A stretch of 64,000 nucleotides of DNA from Pseudomonadota bacterium (GTDB lineage Bacteria; Pseudomonadota; Gammaproteobacteria; Burkholderiales; Burkholderiaceae_F). Below are positions 18,061 to 26,613 of the stretch, one piece after another. Every line of letters starts with the position of its first letter. Within the stretch, counting starts at the first letter, position 1. The stretch is from the NCBI GenBank assembly GCA_023443095.1, contig JAEZVV010000078.1:1-64000 (forward strand), read 5' to 3'. Both the position numbers and the translations under genes were made by a program. Below the pieces are notes generated by a model. That model was not told the origin of the DNA. It was given only the letters and a program-made list of their open reading frames with translations, and made no database searches.

Positions 18061-18798
18061 TCAGGCCTTGGCGAGTTCGAACACGGCGTTGTTGGTGAGC
18101 CAGCCGCGGATCGGCTGGTCGCGCGCCCCGCCGGCGGTGACGAAGACGTCCTGGCACTTGGGGTCGGCGTCGAGTTTCTGCTTGACCAGGGCCAGGTTGT
18201 CGTCGGGGCCCACTACGCCGAAGGCGGTGAGAACACTTTTGACCTCGGGCTGGGCGACCAGGTCGGCGAGGGTGAGCGCGGCGATGTCCTCGGGTTTGGC
18301 GCCGGCGAGGGCTCGGCTGGCGATGAAACGGTCGATCGCGCTGCGGTGGACGATGTAGCGCAGCACGCCGTTTTCGGTTAGCACCGGCAGGCGGCTTTTT
18401 TCGTCGCTCATCAAGTCGAGCATCCGGTCCTTGAGCTTGATCTCGCTGTCGGCGTCCTGGGTGCACAGGGCAACGATTCTGTCGACCGGGCGCATGGCGG
18501 CGCTGGCCTTGGTGGCCTGGAGCTTCTGTTCGAGCGTGAGCGCCAGGATGTTCTCGGTGCTGCGGCTCGCGGCGAGGTAGTTCTCGCGGCCAAAGTAGAA
18601 GGCGAGCACGGTGCCGACCCAGGCGCCGATCACCGGCAGCAGCAGCGCCAGCACGTCTTTCACCCCATTCACCCGGTTGCTTGAATCGATGGTGGCGGCG
18701 ATCAGGGCCACGACGCCGATCACGGTGATCGCGGCGAGCGCCCAGTAGATGACGTTGCGGCCGAGGTTCTCGCGCGGTTCGACGCTATTGCCTGCCAT
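18061..18798 (-). CDS. Two-helix membrane protein with CBS-like cytosolic domain
   Basis: 245 residues. Two membrane helices (about 15-35 and 47-68) are followed by a linker and a region resembling a degenerate CBS pair. The parts are LMSDEKSRLPVLTENGVLRYIV, then an insertion, then CQDVFVTAGG and IRGWLTNNAVFELA. CBS pairs bind adenine nucleotides; whether this one does is unknown. GGAGAAAAGC precedes the ATG. It follows the SDR gene by 21 bp on the same strand and is probably cotranscribed. Confidence 0.65.
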   Translation of the reverse strand: MAGNSVEPRENLGRNVIYWALAAITVIGVVALIAATIDSSNRVNGVKDVLALLLPVIGAWVGTVLAFYFGRENYLAASRSTENILALTLEQKLQATKASAAMRPVDRIVALCTQDADSEIKLKDRMLDLMSDEKSRLPVLTENGVLRYIVHRSAIDRFIASRALAGAKPEDIAALTLADLVAQPEVKSVLTAFGVVGPDDNLALVKQKLDADPKCQDVFVTAGGARDQPIRGWLTNNAVFELAKA

Positions 18799-18819
18799 GC
18801 TTTTCTCCGTGGAAAACTG

Positions 18820-19599
18820 TCAGAGGCTGCGGATGATTCCGCCTTCGACCCGCAAGGCGCTGCCGTTGACGCCGGTATTGCGGGCGAGGAACAAGGCGCC
18901 GTCGGCGATTTCCTCCACGCTCAGGAAACGCTGGATCAGCGAGCTCGGCTCGGTTTCGCGGAAATAGTCGCGCATGGCCAGCTCGGCGCTCTGCCCGCGC
19001 TCGAGTGCGAGTTTCTCGATATAGGCCTCGACTCCGGCGGTCCAGGTGGGGCCGGCGTTGATCGAGTTGACCGTGACCGCCGTGCCCTTGGTCAGCTCGG
19101 CCAGCCCGCGCGAGAGGCCGATCAAGGCGGTCTTCGTGACCGAGTAGTGGATCATGTGCGGCAGCGGCTTGACACCGGCTTCGCTCGCTAGCGTGATCAC
19201 GCTGCCTTGGTTGCGCTCGAGCATGCCCGGCAGGAAGGCGCGCGCAAGCCGCACCGCGCTCATCACGTTGACTTCGAAATACTGGCGCCAGTAGTCGTCG
19301 GTGGTTTCGAAGAAGTCGCGGGTCTCGAAGATGCCGAGGTTGTTGACCAGGAAGTCGAGTTGCCCGTCCGGCAGCGCCGCCATCACGGCATCGAGCGCAT
19401 CGGCCTGGCTGAGGTCGGCCACCACCGGCGTGACCGAGCCTAGGGTGCCGAGTTCGGCCGCAGTCGCGGCCAGGCGTTCGGCGCTGCGGCCGTTGATGAA
19501 GACCCGGCTGCCGGCCATCGCGAAGGCGCGTGCGATCGCTTTGCCGATGCCGTCGGCCGAGGCGCTGACGAAAACGGTCTTGTCTTTGAGGTCGCGCAT
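18820..19599 (-). CDS. SDR-family oxidoreductase
   Basis: 259 residues of Rossmann fold. The cofactor loop is SASADGIG (12-19), a variant of TGxxxGIG. NNLG is at 86-89, and the catalytic Ser139, Tyr152 and Lys156 are present (YSVTK). It is a classical short-chain dehydrogenase/reductase acting on an unknown alcohol or ketone with NAD(P)H. CGGGAGACTCGC precedes the ATG. It is the first gene of a pair with the CBS-like membrane protein and diverges from the AEC carrier. Confidence 0.9.
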   Translation of the reverse strand: MRDLKDKTVFVSASADGIGKAIARAFAMAGSRVFINGRSAERLAATAAELGTLGSVTPVVADLSQADALDAVMAALPDGQLDFLVNNLGIFETRDFFETTDDYWRQYFEVNVMSAVRLARAFLPGMLERNQGSVITLASEAGVKPLPHMIHYSVTKTALIGLSRGLAELTKGTAVTVNSINAGPTWTAGVEAYIEKLALERGQSAELAMRDYFRETEPSSLIQRFLSVEEIADGALFLARNTGVNGSALRVEGGIIRSL

Positions 19600-19774
19600 G
19601 CGAGTCTCCCGCGTTTGGCCACGAGTATCGGCAGCCGCGCGGATACGGACAGGGGCGCTGACACCGCTTTAGGCAGGCCGACCGTTTCTCTGGCGCCGAT
19701 CAAGCCGCGGCGGCGGGCTGCCGCGATAATGGCCGCTTCCCATACGGGTGGCTGCGCGCCGCCGTGCCGCCATC

Positions 19775-20719
19775 GTGTCCCAGTTCCTGCACCACCTCGA
19801 GCTTTCGGCTCCGCTGTTTCTTCTAGTCCTGATCGGTTACCTGCTGGCGGCATCGGGGCGTTTCCCCAAGACCGTGAGCGACGGGCTGTCCAAGTTCGTT
19901 TTCGGGGTGGCGGTGCCGGCGCTGCTGTTCCGGCTGATGAGCGATCTCTCGACTCTGCCCCCGGTTGACAGCCGCTTGCTGATCGCGTTTTTCGGCGGCT
20001 GTTTGATTGTCTTCGTGCTCGGTCGGCTGGCGGCGGCCTATGTCTTCAAGCTCGACGGCGTGTCGCAGTCGGTGTTCGCTCTGGGCGGGGTGTTCTCGAA
20101 CAACGTCCTGCTCGGGGTGCCGATCGCCAAGTCGACCCTGGGCGACGCGGCGATGCCGGCGGTGGCCCTGGTGCTGGTCTTCAATGCCCTCACGCTGTGG
20201 ACCCTGGCCACGGTGTCGGTCGAGTGGGCGCGCCACGGCGAGTTTTCGCTCAAGGGTTTCGGCAAGACGACCAAAAGCGTCCTGACCAACCCGATCGTTG
20301 CCGCCATCCTGGTCGGCTCGGCCTGGGGTCTGAGCGGCTGGACCCTGCCCTACATCGTCGATGAGCCGCTGCGGCTGATCAGCCAGTCGGCGTCGCCGCT
20401 GGCGCTGGTCGTGGTCGGCATGGGCCTGTCCGAATATGGCGTGACCCAGGGCTGGCGCGCGGGAACGGCGATCACCGCGTTCAAGCTGGTGCTGCAGCCG
20501 CTGGTGGTGTGGGGGCTGGCCCGCCTGCTTGGGCTGCCGCCCACCGAAACCCAGGCGGTGGTGCTGCTGGCTTCGCTGGCGGTGGGGGTGAACGTCTATC
20601 TGATGGCGCGCGAGTTCAACGCGATGCAGGGCGCTGTGGCGACCAGCCTGGTGATCTCGACCGCGCTGGCGGCGCTCAGCGTGCCGCTGGTCCTTACCCT
20701 GCTCGGCGCGGCCGGCTGA
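19775..20719 (+). CDS. AEC-family (auxin efflux carrier-like) transporter
   Basis: About 314 residues with ten predicted membrane helices in two halves. Features include LSKFVFGVAVPALLFRLM, GGVFSNNVLLGVPIA and, in the second half, TNPIVAAILVGSAWGL and SPLALVVVGMGL. Bacterial AEC proteins often carry malate, malonate or amino acids. No ATG is available; GTG 19775 gives the family-like start SQFLHHLELSAPLFLLVL, while GTG 19748 would add nine residues. Neither has a strong SD. Confidence 0.87.
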   Translation: MSQFLHHLELSAPLFLLVLIGYLLAASGRFPKTVSDGLSKFVFGVAVPALLFRLMSDLSTLPPVDSRLLIAFFGGCLIVFVLGRLAAAYVFKLDGVSQSVFALGGVFSNNVLLGVPIAKSTLGDAAMPAVALVLVFNALTLWTLATVSVEWARHGEFSLKGFGKTTKSVLTNPIVAAILVGSAWGLSGWTLPYIVDEPLRLISQSASPLALVVVGMGLSEYGVTQGWRAGTAITAFKLVLQPLVVWGLARLLGLPPTETQAVVLLASLAVGVNVYLMAREFNAMQGAVATSLVISTALAALSVPLVLTLLGAAG

Positions 20720-20787
20720 GACCGGCTGCGCCGGGGACTTTCTCTGACCTCGGCCGGGCCGCGAGCGCCAAGCTCTACACTGCGCCG

Positions 20788-21330
20788 ATGGCTCTGCGAT
20801 CCACCATCCACAAACTCGAGCTCGAAGTCTCCGACCTCGACCGTCACTACTACGCGACCCATGCCCTGACGCTGGCGCGCCATCCCTCCGAAACCGAGGA
20901 GAGGATGATGATGAGGCTGCTGGCTTTTTGCCTGCACGCCGGTCCTGAACTCGAGTTCGGCCGCGGCCTGTCGACCGAAGACGAGCCCGCGCTGTGGCAG
21001 CGCGACCCTACCGGCGCGATCGAGTGTTGGATCGAGGTCGGCCTGCCCGACGAGAAGCTGGTGCGGCGCGCCCTCGGCCGCGCGCGCCGGGTCCAGGTGC
21101 TGGCTTACGGCGAACGCAAGCTCGGGCCCTGGTGGCAGCAGAACGCGTCGGCCATGAGCGGGGTCGAGCGGCTCGAGGTGATCACCGTCTCGGACGCCGA
21201 GGCCGCCGCCCTGAGCGGCCTGGTGGCGCGGTCGATGAAGCTGGGCTGCACCCTGCAGGAAGGCCATGTGTGGCTGGCCGACGCCGAACGCACGGTCGAG
21301 ATTGCGCCCCGGGTGCTCAGCCGTTCATAG
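20788..21330 (+). CDS. yaeQ: YaeQ-family protein
   Basis: 180 residues matching YaeQ in length and pattern: MALRSTIHKLELEVSDLDRH, then HPSETEERMMMRLLAFCLHA, GRGLSTEDEPALWQRD and WIEVGLPDEKLVRRALGRA. The fold is a PD-(D/E)XK nuclease-like fold; older reports of a haemolysin-transcription role (RfaH-like) are not supported by sequence. Start at ATG 20788. It stands downstream of the AEC gene by 68 bp. Confidence 0.92.
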   Translation: MALRSTIHKLELEVSDLDRHYYATHALTLARHPSETEERMMMRLLAFCLHAGPELEFGRGLSTEDEPALWQRDPTGAIECWIEVGLPDEKLVRRALGRARRVQVLAYGERKLGPWWQQNASAMSGVERLEVITVSDAEAAALSGLVARSMKLGCTLQEGHVWLADAERTVEIAPRVLSRS

Positions 21331-21416
21331 CCCCTGCCGATCGGCGCGACAGAAAACCGGAATTGGACGGGGGGCGCGGCAGCGGCGAGCATGAAGGCTC
21401 TTGTTGGGAGAGTCCC

Positions 21417-21575
21417 ATGTCCTTCATCCAGATCTTTATGCGCGGGCCAAGTTCGCCGGCGCTCGCCACGAACCGGCACAGTGCCCGCCGCGTGCGCCGG
21501 CTGGCTGGTGGTGCGCTCAACTTTTTCGCCCTGATTCTGGTGGTCAACCAGCTCTGGCCAGGCTTGCCGGCCTGA
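21417..21575 (+). CDS. Small hypothetical protein with one hydrophobic segment
   Basis: 52 residues. The ATG is preceded by TTGGGAGAGTCCC, a good SD. The first half is basic (NRHSARRVRRL) and residues about 33-48 (LNFFALILVVNQLWPG) could span the membrane. No family recognised. It lies between yaeQ and the AraC-type regulator. Confidence 0.5.
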   Translation: MSFIQIFMRGPSSPALATNRHSARRVRRLAGGALNFFALILVVNQLWPGLPA

Positions 21576-21691
21576 TCGCCGGCGCGGCCCGCCCGTCCTG
21601 GAGGCCCGCGTGTTGCGGCTTTGCGAACGTTGGCGAGGTCAATCGCCGGCCGATGTCGCGCGCAGCGGCGGGCGGTCGTCATAATCGGCCG

Positions 21692-22750
21692 ATGCAAACC
21701 CCGCCCTCTCCTTTCACTGCGGCGCAGCAAAAATCGAACGGGTCGGCAGCACCGCGCCCGGCGATCCATCTCACCTACGTCCGCCTCTTGTGCGCCCTGT
21801 TGGCCGGGCGCGGGATAGCGACCGCAGCGGCGCTGGCGGCAGCCGGTCTGGGCGAAGCCGACCTGCGTGTAGGCAATCACCTGGTGAGTCTGGAGCGCCT
21901 GCGGCCGCTGCTGGGGATCGCGATGGCGGGGCTGGGCACGGCAGGGCTGGGCCTGCAGCTCGGCGCCGTGGCTCAGACCTTTTCGCACGGACCGGTGGGT
22001 TATGCCGCGCTGTCGAGCCGCGACCTGCGGCAGGCACTGGAAGTCCTCACCCGTTACGGCCGCTTGCGCAGCCAGGCCACCGAGTTCCGCCTGCATGAAG
22101 CGGGCGGCAGCCTCACGCTCGAGGTGCACGAAACCCAGAGCCTGGGCGAACTGAGGCTGATCGTTCTCGAGTCCACGCTGGTTGTATGCGCCCGTCTGCT
22201 CGAGGCGCTGCTCGGCCAGCCGTTGGCGCAGGCCGTTTTCCTGCTGCCCTACGAGGCTCCCGCCTGGAGCGTCGACTACCCGGCCTACCTGGCGGGCGAG
22301 GTCGAGTTCCAGGCGCCCGTGGCCGGAGTCCGCCTGCCGGCCGGGTGGCTGGCGACGCCTTGTGTGACGGCCGACGCGCGCGCCCATCTCCATGCCTGCC
22401 GCGAATGCGAACAGGCGCTCGAAGACAGCACGGGTGATCTGGTGCAGCGCCTGCGCGACGCCTTGTTTGATTGCGCCGGCGACTACCCCGGACTGGAAGC
22501 GATGGCGGCGCGCCAGCAGCTGTCGGCGCGGACCTTGATCCGCCGCCTGAAGGACCAGGGCACGAGTTATCAGGCGCTGCTCGACGAGGTGCGCAAGGAC
22601 CTCGCGGTCTGGCTCCTGCGTTCGAGCGCGGTGCCGGTGGAGGAGGTCGCGGCCCGCCTGGGTTATGTCGACAGCTCGAACTTCAGCCGCACCTTCCGCC
22701 GCTGGTTCGGCGTGACGCCGCGCGAGTTCCGCGACTTTCCGCCCGATTGA
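21692..22750 (+). CDS. AraC-family transcriptional regulator (OruR/ArgR-like N-terminal domain)
   Basis: 352 residues. The N-terminal about 200 residues follow the arabinose-binding-like domain seen in OruR-type regulators (GLGLQLGAVAQTFSHGPVGY, ALEVLTRYGRLRS). The C-terminal two-helix-turn-helix AraC domain is clear: ARQQLSARTLIRRLKDQGTS, EVAARLGYVDSSNFSRTFRR and WFGVTPREFR. It is expected to respond to a small molecule. No divergent target gene is next to it; it converges with the truncated haemoglobin at the end of the cyd operon. Confidence 0.9.
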   Translation: MQTPPSPFTAAQQKSNGSAAPRPAIHLTYVRLLCALLAGRGIATAAALAAAGLGEADLRVGNHLVSLERLRPLLGIAMAGLGTAGLGLQLGAVAQTFSHGPVGYAALSSRDLRQALEVLTRYGRLRSQATEFRLHEAGGSLTLEVHETQSLGELRLIVLESTLVVCARLLEALLGQPLAQAVFLLPYEAPAWSVDYPAYLAGEVEFQAPVAGVRLPAGWLATPCVTADARAHLHACRECEQALEDSTGDLVQRLRDALFDCAGDYPGLEAMAARQQLSARTLIRRLKDQGTSYQALLDEVRKDLAVWLLRSSAVPVEEVAARLGYVDSSNFSRTFRRWFGVTPREFRDFPPD

Positions 22751-22760
22751 GTCGGCCGGC

Positions 22761-23180
22761 TCAAGCGGCGTGCGGGCAGGCCGGCGGAGTGGCGCCGTCG
22801 TCGCGGTTGCGCATGGCATCGGCCAGGCGCCAGAAGGCGGCCTCGAGCCGTTCGCGCAAGAGGGGTTCGGCGACGGTCTGTTCGATCGCGTCGCGCATGC
22901 AGTTCATCCACATGTCGCGCTCGCGGCTTCCGATCGGCAGGCTGACATGGCGCTCGCGCAGCATCGGCATGCCGTGTTTCTGCAGGTAGACCGGCGGACC
23001 GCCGAGCCAGCCCGTCAGGTATTCGGTCATGCGCTCCGAATACACGGCGAGGCTCTTGGGGTAGAGCGCACGCAGGGCGCGCGCGTCCGGCCGTGTCTCG
23101 AGCGCGGCGAGATACGCCGAGACGAGCCGGCGCAAGGCCGACTCGCCGCCGACTTCGTCGAAGAGGCTGCGCTGGCTCAT
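22761..23180 (-). CDS. Group II truncated haemoglobin
   Basis: 139 residues from ATG 23180. The proximal-His region reads PMLRERHVSLPIG and is followed by RDMWMNCM with the conserved Trp of group II globins. The N-terminal LFDEVGGESALRRLVSAYLA and the YLQKHG segment fit the same group. These proteins bind oxygen or nitric oxide and may detoxify NO or reactive species. The start overlaps the stop of ybgE (ATGA), so it is the last gene of the cyd operon and translationally coupled. Confidence 0.92.
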   Translation of the reverse strand: MSQRSLFDEVGGESALRRLVSAYLAALETRPDARALRALYPKSLAVYSERMTEYLTGWLGGPPVYLQKHGMPMLRERHVSLPIGSRERDMWMNCMRDAIEQTVAEPLLRERLEAAFWRLADAMRNRDDGATPPACPHAA

Positions 23181-23503
23181 CGGGTCGCGATCGCCCACAC
23201 GGCGTAAGCGACCAGAGGCCAGGCCACGAGCGGGCTGAAAGCCAGGCGCAGGATGCGGTTGTGCGGCACGAAGCCAATGCCGTGTACGTAACACGCGCTC
23301 ATGCCCATCATCAGCAGGGCCATCAGCCCGTGCGGCACGTCTTGCATGTCCTCCGCGAACATGCGCGGATAGATCACGACCGAGGCCGTCACGCTCAGGG
23401 CCGCCACGAAAGAGACCAGGCGCGCCAGCCGCGCCGCCACGCCGGCGCGCGGCGGGGGCGTGGCGGGGGTGGGCGCTGGGTTCACGGCCTCAGCGCGATT
23501 CAT
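23177..23503 (-). CDS. ybgE: Cyd operon YbgE-family membrane protein
   Basis: 108 residues from ATG 23503 (a GTG at 23509 is two codons upstream). A Pro-rich N-terminus precedes three hydrophobic segments with the YbgE-like pattern YPRMFAEDMQDVPHGLMAL, CYVHGIGFVPHNRILRLAFSPL and a terminal helix. YbgE accompanies cytochrome bd genes in many proteobacteria; its function is unsettled. The start overlaps the end of cydX, and its stop overlaps the globin start. Confidence 0.82.
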   Translation of the reverse strand: MNRAEAVNPAPTPATPPPRAGVAARLARLVSFVAALSVTASVVIYPRMFAEDMQDVPHGLMALLMMGMSACYVHGIGFVPHNRILRLAFSPLVAWPLVAYAVWAIATR

Positions 23504-23615
23504 CGGCACGGGCGGCGCGCTCTTCGTTGTCCTGGCGCACCTCGTACATCATGGCGTTGACCACCGCCAGCAGCACGGCGAGGCTGACACCCAGAATCCA
23601 GGCGAAATACCACAT
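23490..23615 (-). CDS. cydX: CydX small subunit of cytochrome bd
   Basis: 41 residues, MWYFAWILGVSLAVLLAVV and then a charged tail with a conserved-type MYE motif. This is the hallmark of CydX/YbgT, a single-helix subunit that stabilises haems b595/d in the CydAB oxidase. It lies 50 bp after cydB and overlaps ybgE. It is easily missed because a long out-of-frame ORF covers it. Confidence 0.95.
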   Translation of the reverse strand: MWYFAWILGVSLAVLLAVVNAMMYEVRQDNEERAARADESR

Positions 23616-23636
23616 GTTTGTAACTCCGTTCAGTGC

Positions 23637-23657
23637 GGGGCCGGCGCTGCCGGCCCC
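23637..23657 (-). other. Intercistronic hairpin between cydB and cydX
   Basis: A perfect 9-bp stem GGGGCCGGC/GCCGGCCCC with a 3-base loop and no T-tract. It is probably an mRNA-stabilising or processing element inside the operon rather than a terminator. Confidence 0.55.
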
Positions 23658-23665
23658 GGGAATCG

Positions 23666-24805
23666 TCAATAGAGCGACTTCGTGTTCGCGTCGATGTAGT
23701 CGGCGGTGACCTTGCCGCGCATGACCTTGTAGGCCCAGCTGGTGTAGAGAACGATCAGCGGCAGGAAGATCAAGGTGCAGACGAACATCAGGCCGAGCGT
23801 GAAGTGCGAGCTGGTCGCGTCCCACACCGTCAGGCTGGAGCGCGGGTCGCTCGACGAGGGCATCAGGAACGGGAACATTGAAACCCCCGCGGTGCCGATG
23901 ATGCCGAGGATCGAGGCCGCCGAACCGACGAAGGCGATCCCGCCCTTCCTGGCCGCGGCAGCGACCACGCCGACGATCGCACCGGCAAAACCCAGTGCCG
24001 GTACCAGCCACAGCAGTGGCTGCTCTTCGAAGTTGTGGAACCACGCGCCCGTGCCCACGACCACCGTCTTGGCGAGCGGGTTGGGCAGCGCACCCGGCAA
24101 GGCGCCGGAGGTGATGACGTAGCCGTTGATGCCGTTGGCCACCCACAGGCCGCCAGCGGCAAACGCCAGGATCGCCAGCGTTCCGAAGGCGAGCGCGGCC
24201 TTGCGCGAACGCGCTTGAACGTCGCCCTCGGTGCGCAGGATAAGGTAGTTCGCGCCATGGAAGCTGATCATCGAGGTCGCCACCACTCCGCACAGCAGGG
24301 CGAAGGGGTTGAGCAGGTCGAAGAAGCTGCCGGTGTAGGTCGAACGCAGGGTGTCGTCGAAGTGGAAAGGCACGCCCTGGAGCAGGTTGCCGAAGGCCAC
24401 GCCGAAGATCAGCGGCGGCACGAAGCTGCCAACAAACAGGAGCCAGTCCCAGGTGCCGCGCCAGCGGGTGTCCTGCACCTTGCTGCGGTAGTCGAAGCCA
24501 ACCGGGCGGAAGAACAGCGCCGACAGCACCAGCAGCATCGCCCAGTAAAGGCTGGAGAAGGCGGTGGCGTAGACCATCGGCCAGGCGGCGAAGATCGCGC
24601 CGCCGCCGGTGATGAACCACACCTGGTTGCCGTCCCAGTGCGGGGCGACGGTGTTGATCGCGATGCGGCGTTCGACGTCGGTCTTGGCGACGAAGGGCAG
24701 CAAGGTGCCGACGCCCATGTCATGACCGTCCATGATGGCAAAGCCGATCAGGAGGACGCCGACGAACAGCCACCAGACCAGTTTGAGGGTTTCGTAATCG
24801 AGCAT
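23666..24805 (-). CDS. cydB: Cytochrome bd ubiquinol oxidase subunit II
   Basis: 379 residues, the usual CydB length, with about nine membrane helices. Diagnostic segments are LVWWLFVGVLLIGFAIMDGHDMG near the N-terminus (split here: FAIMDGHDMGVG), NEVWFITGGG-type WDGNQVWFITGGGAIFAAWP and SFHGANYLILRTEGD. It pairs with CydA to reduce oxygen to water using quinol, generating proton motive force at low oxygen. GGGAGATAAGA precedes the ATG; 15 bp separate it from cydA. Confidence 0.97.
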   Translation of the reverse strand: MLDYETLKLVWWLFVGVLLIGFAIMDGHDMGVGTLLPFVAKTDVERRIAINTVAPHWDGNQVWFITGGGAIFAAWPMVYATAFSSLYWAMLLVLSALFFRPVGFDYRSKVQDTRWRGTWDWLLFVGSFVPPLIFGVAFGNLLQGVPFHFDDTLRSTYTGSFFDLLNPFALLCGVVATSMISFHGANYLILRTEGDVQARSRKAALAFGTLAILAFAAGGLWVANGINGYVITSGALPGALPNPLAKTVVVGTGAWFHNFEEQPLLWLVPALGFAGAIVGVVAAAARKGGIAFVGSAASILGIIGTAGVSMFPFLMPSSSDPRSSLTVWDATSSHFTLGLMFVCTLIFLPLIVLYTSWAYKVMRGKVTADYIDANTKSLY

Positions 24806-24820
24806 TCTTATCTCCCGCGC

Positions 24821-26380
24821 TTATTTGGCAGCGAGTTGTTCGAAGTGGTAGCGGCCGGTGCCGAGCGAGCTCGGGCCCTGCTTGATGAAGCGCAGCATCA
24901 GGAACACTTCGACGATCAGAAGTCCGGTGTAGAAGGCGACGAAGCCGCCGATCGAGCCCCACAGCGAGGCCGGGCTCAGGGTCGAGACCGACAGGTGCGT
25001 CGGCAGCACGCCGTAGATGGTCCAGGGCTGGCGGCCGTATTCGGCAACGAACCAGCCGAGTTCGCAGGCGATCCAGGGCATCGGCCACCACCACACGGCC
25101 CACTTGAGCAGCCATTGCTTCTGCTCGAAGCTGTTGCGCAGCGAGTAATAAAGCGCGAGCGAGAACAGCACCATGAAGCTCATGCCGAGCCCGACCATCG
25201 CACGGAAGCCCCAGAACATCGGACCGACGGCGGGGATGGTGTCGGCGGCGGCCTGGCGGACCATTTCCGGCGTGGCCTGGCTTACGTCATTGACGTATTT
25301 CTTGAGCAGCAGGCCAAAGCCGAGGTCGGCCTGGTGCTGTTCGAAGATGGTCTTGGCTTCGGCGTCGCTGGCGTCCTTGCGCAGGCGTTCGAGCGCCTTG
25401 ACGGCGTGGACGCCGCTTTCGATCCGCTTGAGGTTCTCGGCCTCGATCTGGTTGATGCCGGGGATTTCCTTGGTCAGCGAGCGGGTACCGATCAGGCCCA
25501 TGATCCACGGCACTTCGACCGCGGCGTGGTTGACGCGTTTTTCCGAATCGGGAATAGCAAAGGCGGTGAAAGGCGCGGGCGCCGGGTGCGTATCCCAGAT
25601 TGCTTCCATCGCCGCGATCTTGGTCTGCTGCGATTCGGTCACGGTATAGCCCGACTCGTCGCCCAGCACGATCACCGAAGCGGCCGAGGCAAAGCCGAAC
25701 GCGGCAGCGATGCGGAACGAGCGGCGTGCGAATTCGAGGTCGCGGCCCTTGAGGAGGAACCAGGAGCTGACCGCCAGCACGAATACCGACGCGGTCACGT
25801 AGCCGGCCGAAACGGTATGCACGAACTTGGCCTGGGCGGTCGGGTTGAAAACCACGGCCCAGAAGTCGGTCAGTTCCATCCGCATCGTCGTGTAGTTGAA
25901 CGCGGCGCCGACCGGATCCTGCATCCAGCCGTTGGCGATCAGGATCCACAGGGCGGAGAGGTTGGAGCCGATGGCCATCAGGATCGTGACCAGCAAGTGC
26001 TGCCCGCGCTTCAGGCGATCCCAGCCGAAGAAAAACAGGCCGATCATGGTTGACTCGAGGAAGAAGGCCATCAGGCCTTCGAGCGCGAGCGGGGCGCCGA
26101 AGATGTCGCCCACGTAGTGCGAGTAGTAGGCCCAGTTCGTGCCGAACTGGAACTCCATGGTGATGCCGGTGGTGACGCCGAGCGCGAAGTTGATTCCGAA
26201 GAGCTTGCCCCAGAACTTGGTCATGTCCTTATAGATCTCGCGCTTGGTGATGACGTAAGTCGTCTCCATGATCACGAGAATTAAGGCCAGTCCGAGCGTC
26301 AGGGGCACGAACAGGAAGTGGTACATCGCGGTTAAGGCGAACTGCAGACGCGACAGGTCGACGAGTTCGGTGGAAATCAT
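24821..26380 (-). CDS. cydA: Cytochrome bd ubiquinol oxidase subunit I
   Basis: 519 residues with about nine membrane helices, close to the E. coli length. MYHFLFVPLTLGL holds the b595-ligand His (His21 here). The GRQPW quinol-oxidase motif occurs in VAEYGRQPWTIYG. The periplasmic Q-loop (about 250-380) is of the long type. It carries haems b558, b595 and d and oxidises quinol. Its ATG overlaps the stop of cydP (ATGA), and GGAG precedes it. Confidence 0.97.
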   Translation of the reverse strand: MISTELVDLSRLQFALTAMYHFLFVPLTLGLALILVIMETTYVITKREIYKDMTKFWGKLFGINFALGVTTGITMEFQFGTNWAYYSHYVGDIFGAPLALEGLMAFFLESTMIGLFFFGWDRLKRGQHLLVTILMAIGSNLSALWILIANGWMQDPVGAAFNYTTMRMELTDFWAVVFNPTAQAKFVHTVSAGYVTASVFVLAVSSWFLLKGRDLEFARRSFRIAAAFGFASAASVIVLGDESGYTVTESQQTKIAAMEAIWDTHPAPAPFTAFAIPDSEKRVNHAAVEVPWIMGLIGTRSLTKEIPGINQIEAENLKRIESGVHAVKALERLRKDASDAEAKTIFEQHQADLGFGLLLKKYVNDVSQATPEMVRQAAADTIPAVGPMFWGFRAMVGLGMSFMVLFSLALYYSLRNSFEQKQWLLKWAVWWWPMPWIACELGWFVAEYGRQPWTIYGVLPTHLSVSTLSPASLWGSIGGFVAFYTGLLIVEVFLMLRFIKQGPSSLGTGRYHFEQLAAK

Positions 26381-26601
26381 TCGCTGCTCCGGGGGGTCGA
26401 AGGTGTTGAAGTGGCGGCGGGTGAGCGGTCAAGCACGCCCTGGCTGACGGTCGCGGGGTTGACTTCGATCCGGGTCTCGGGACCGAAGAATGCAAACCAC
26501 AGCGCGGTGATGACGGCGAGCTTGAGCACCAGCAGCGCCGCAATTTCGGCGATCAGGCTGGGGCGCTGCCGCCAGCGCGAAGTTGGGGGGGCTTGGTTCA
26601 T
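26377..26601 (-). CDS. cydP: CydP-type small subunit of cytochrome bd
   Basis: 74 residues: a short N-terminal hydrophilic stretch, one helix (about 20-40: AALLVLKLAVITALWFAFFG) with the RPSLIAEIAAL-K-L pattern of CydP, and a Pro/Ser-rich tail. CydP is an accessory subunit encoded in front of cydA in many betaproteobacteria. Its stop overlaps the cydA start. The predicted transcription start of the sigma-54 promoter falls only two or three bases before this ATG, so the mRNA may be leaderless; no SD is visible. Confidence 0.8.
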   Translation of the reverse strand: MNQAPPTSRWRQRPSLIAEIAALLVLKLAVITALWFAFFGPETRIEVNPATVSQGVLDRSPAATSTPSTPRSSE

Positions 26602-26613
26602 GGCGTTTAGGCC

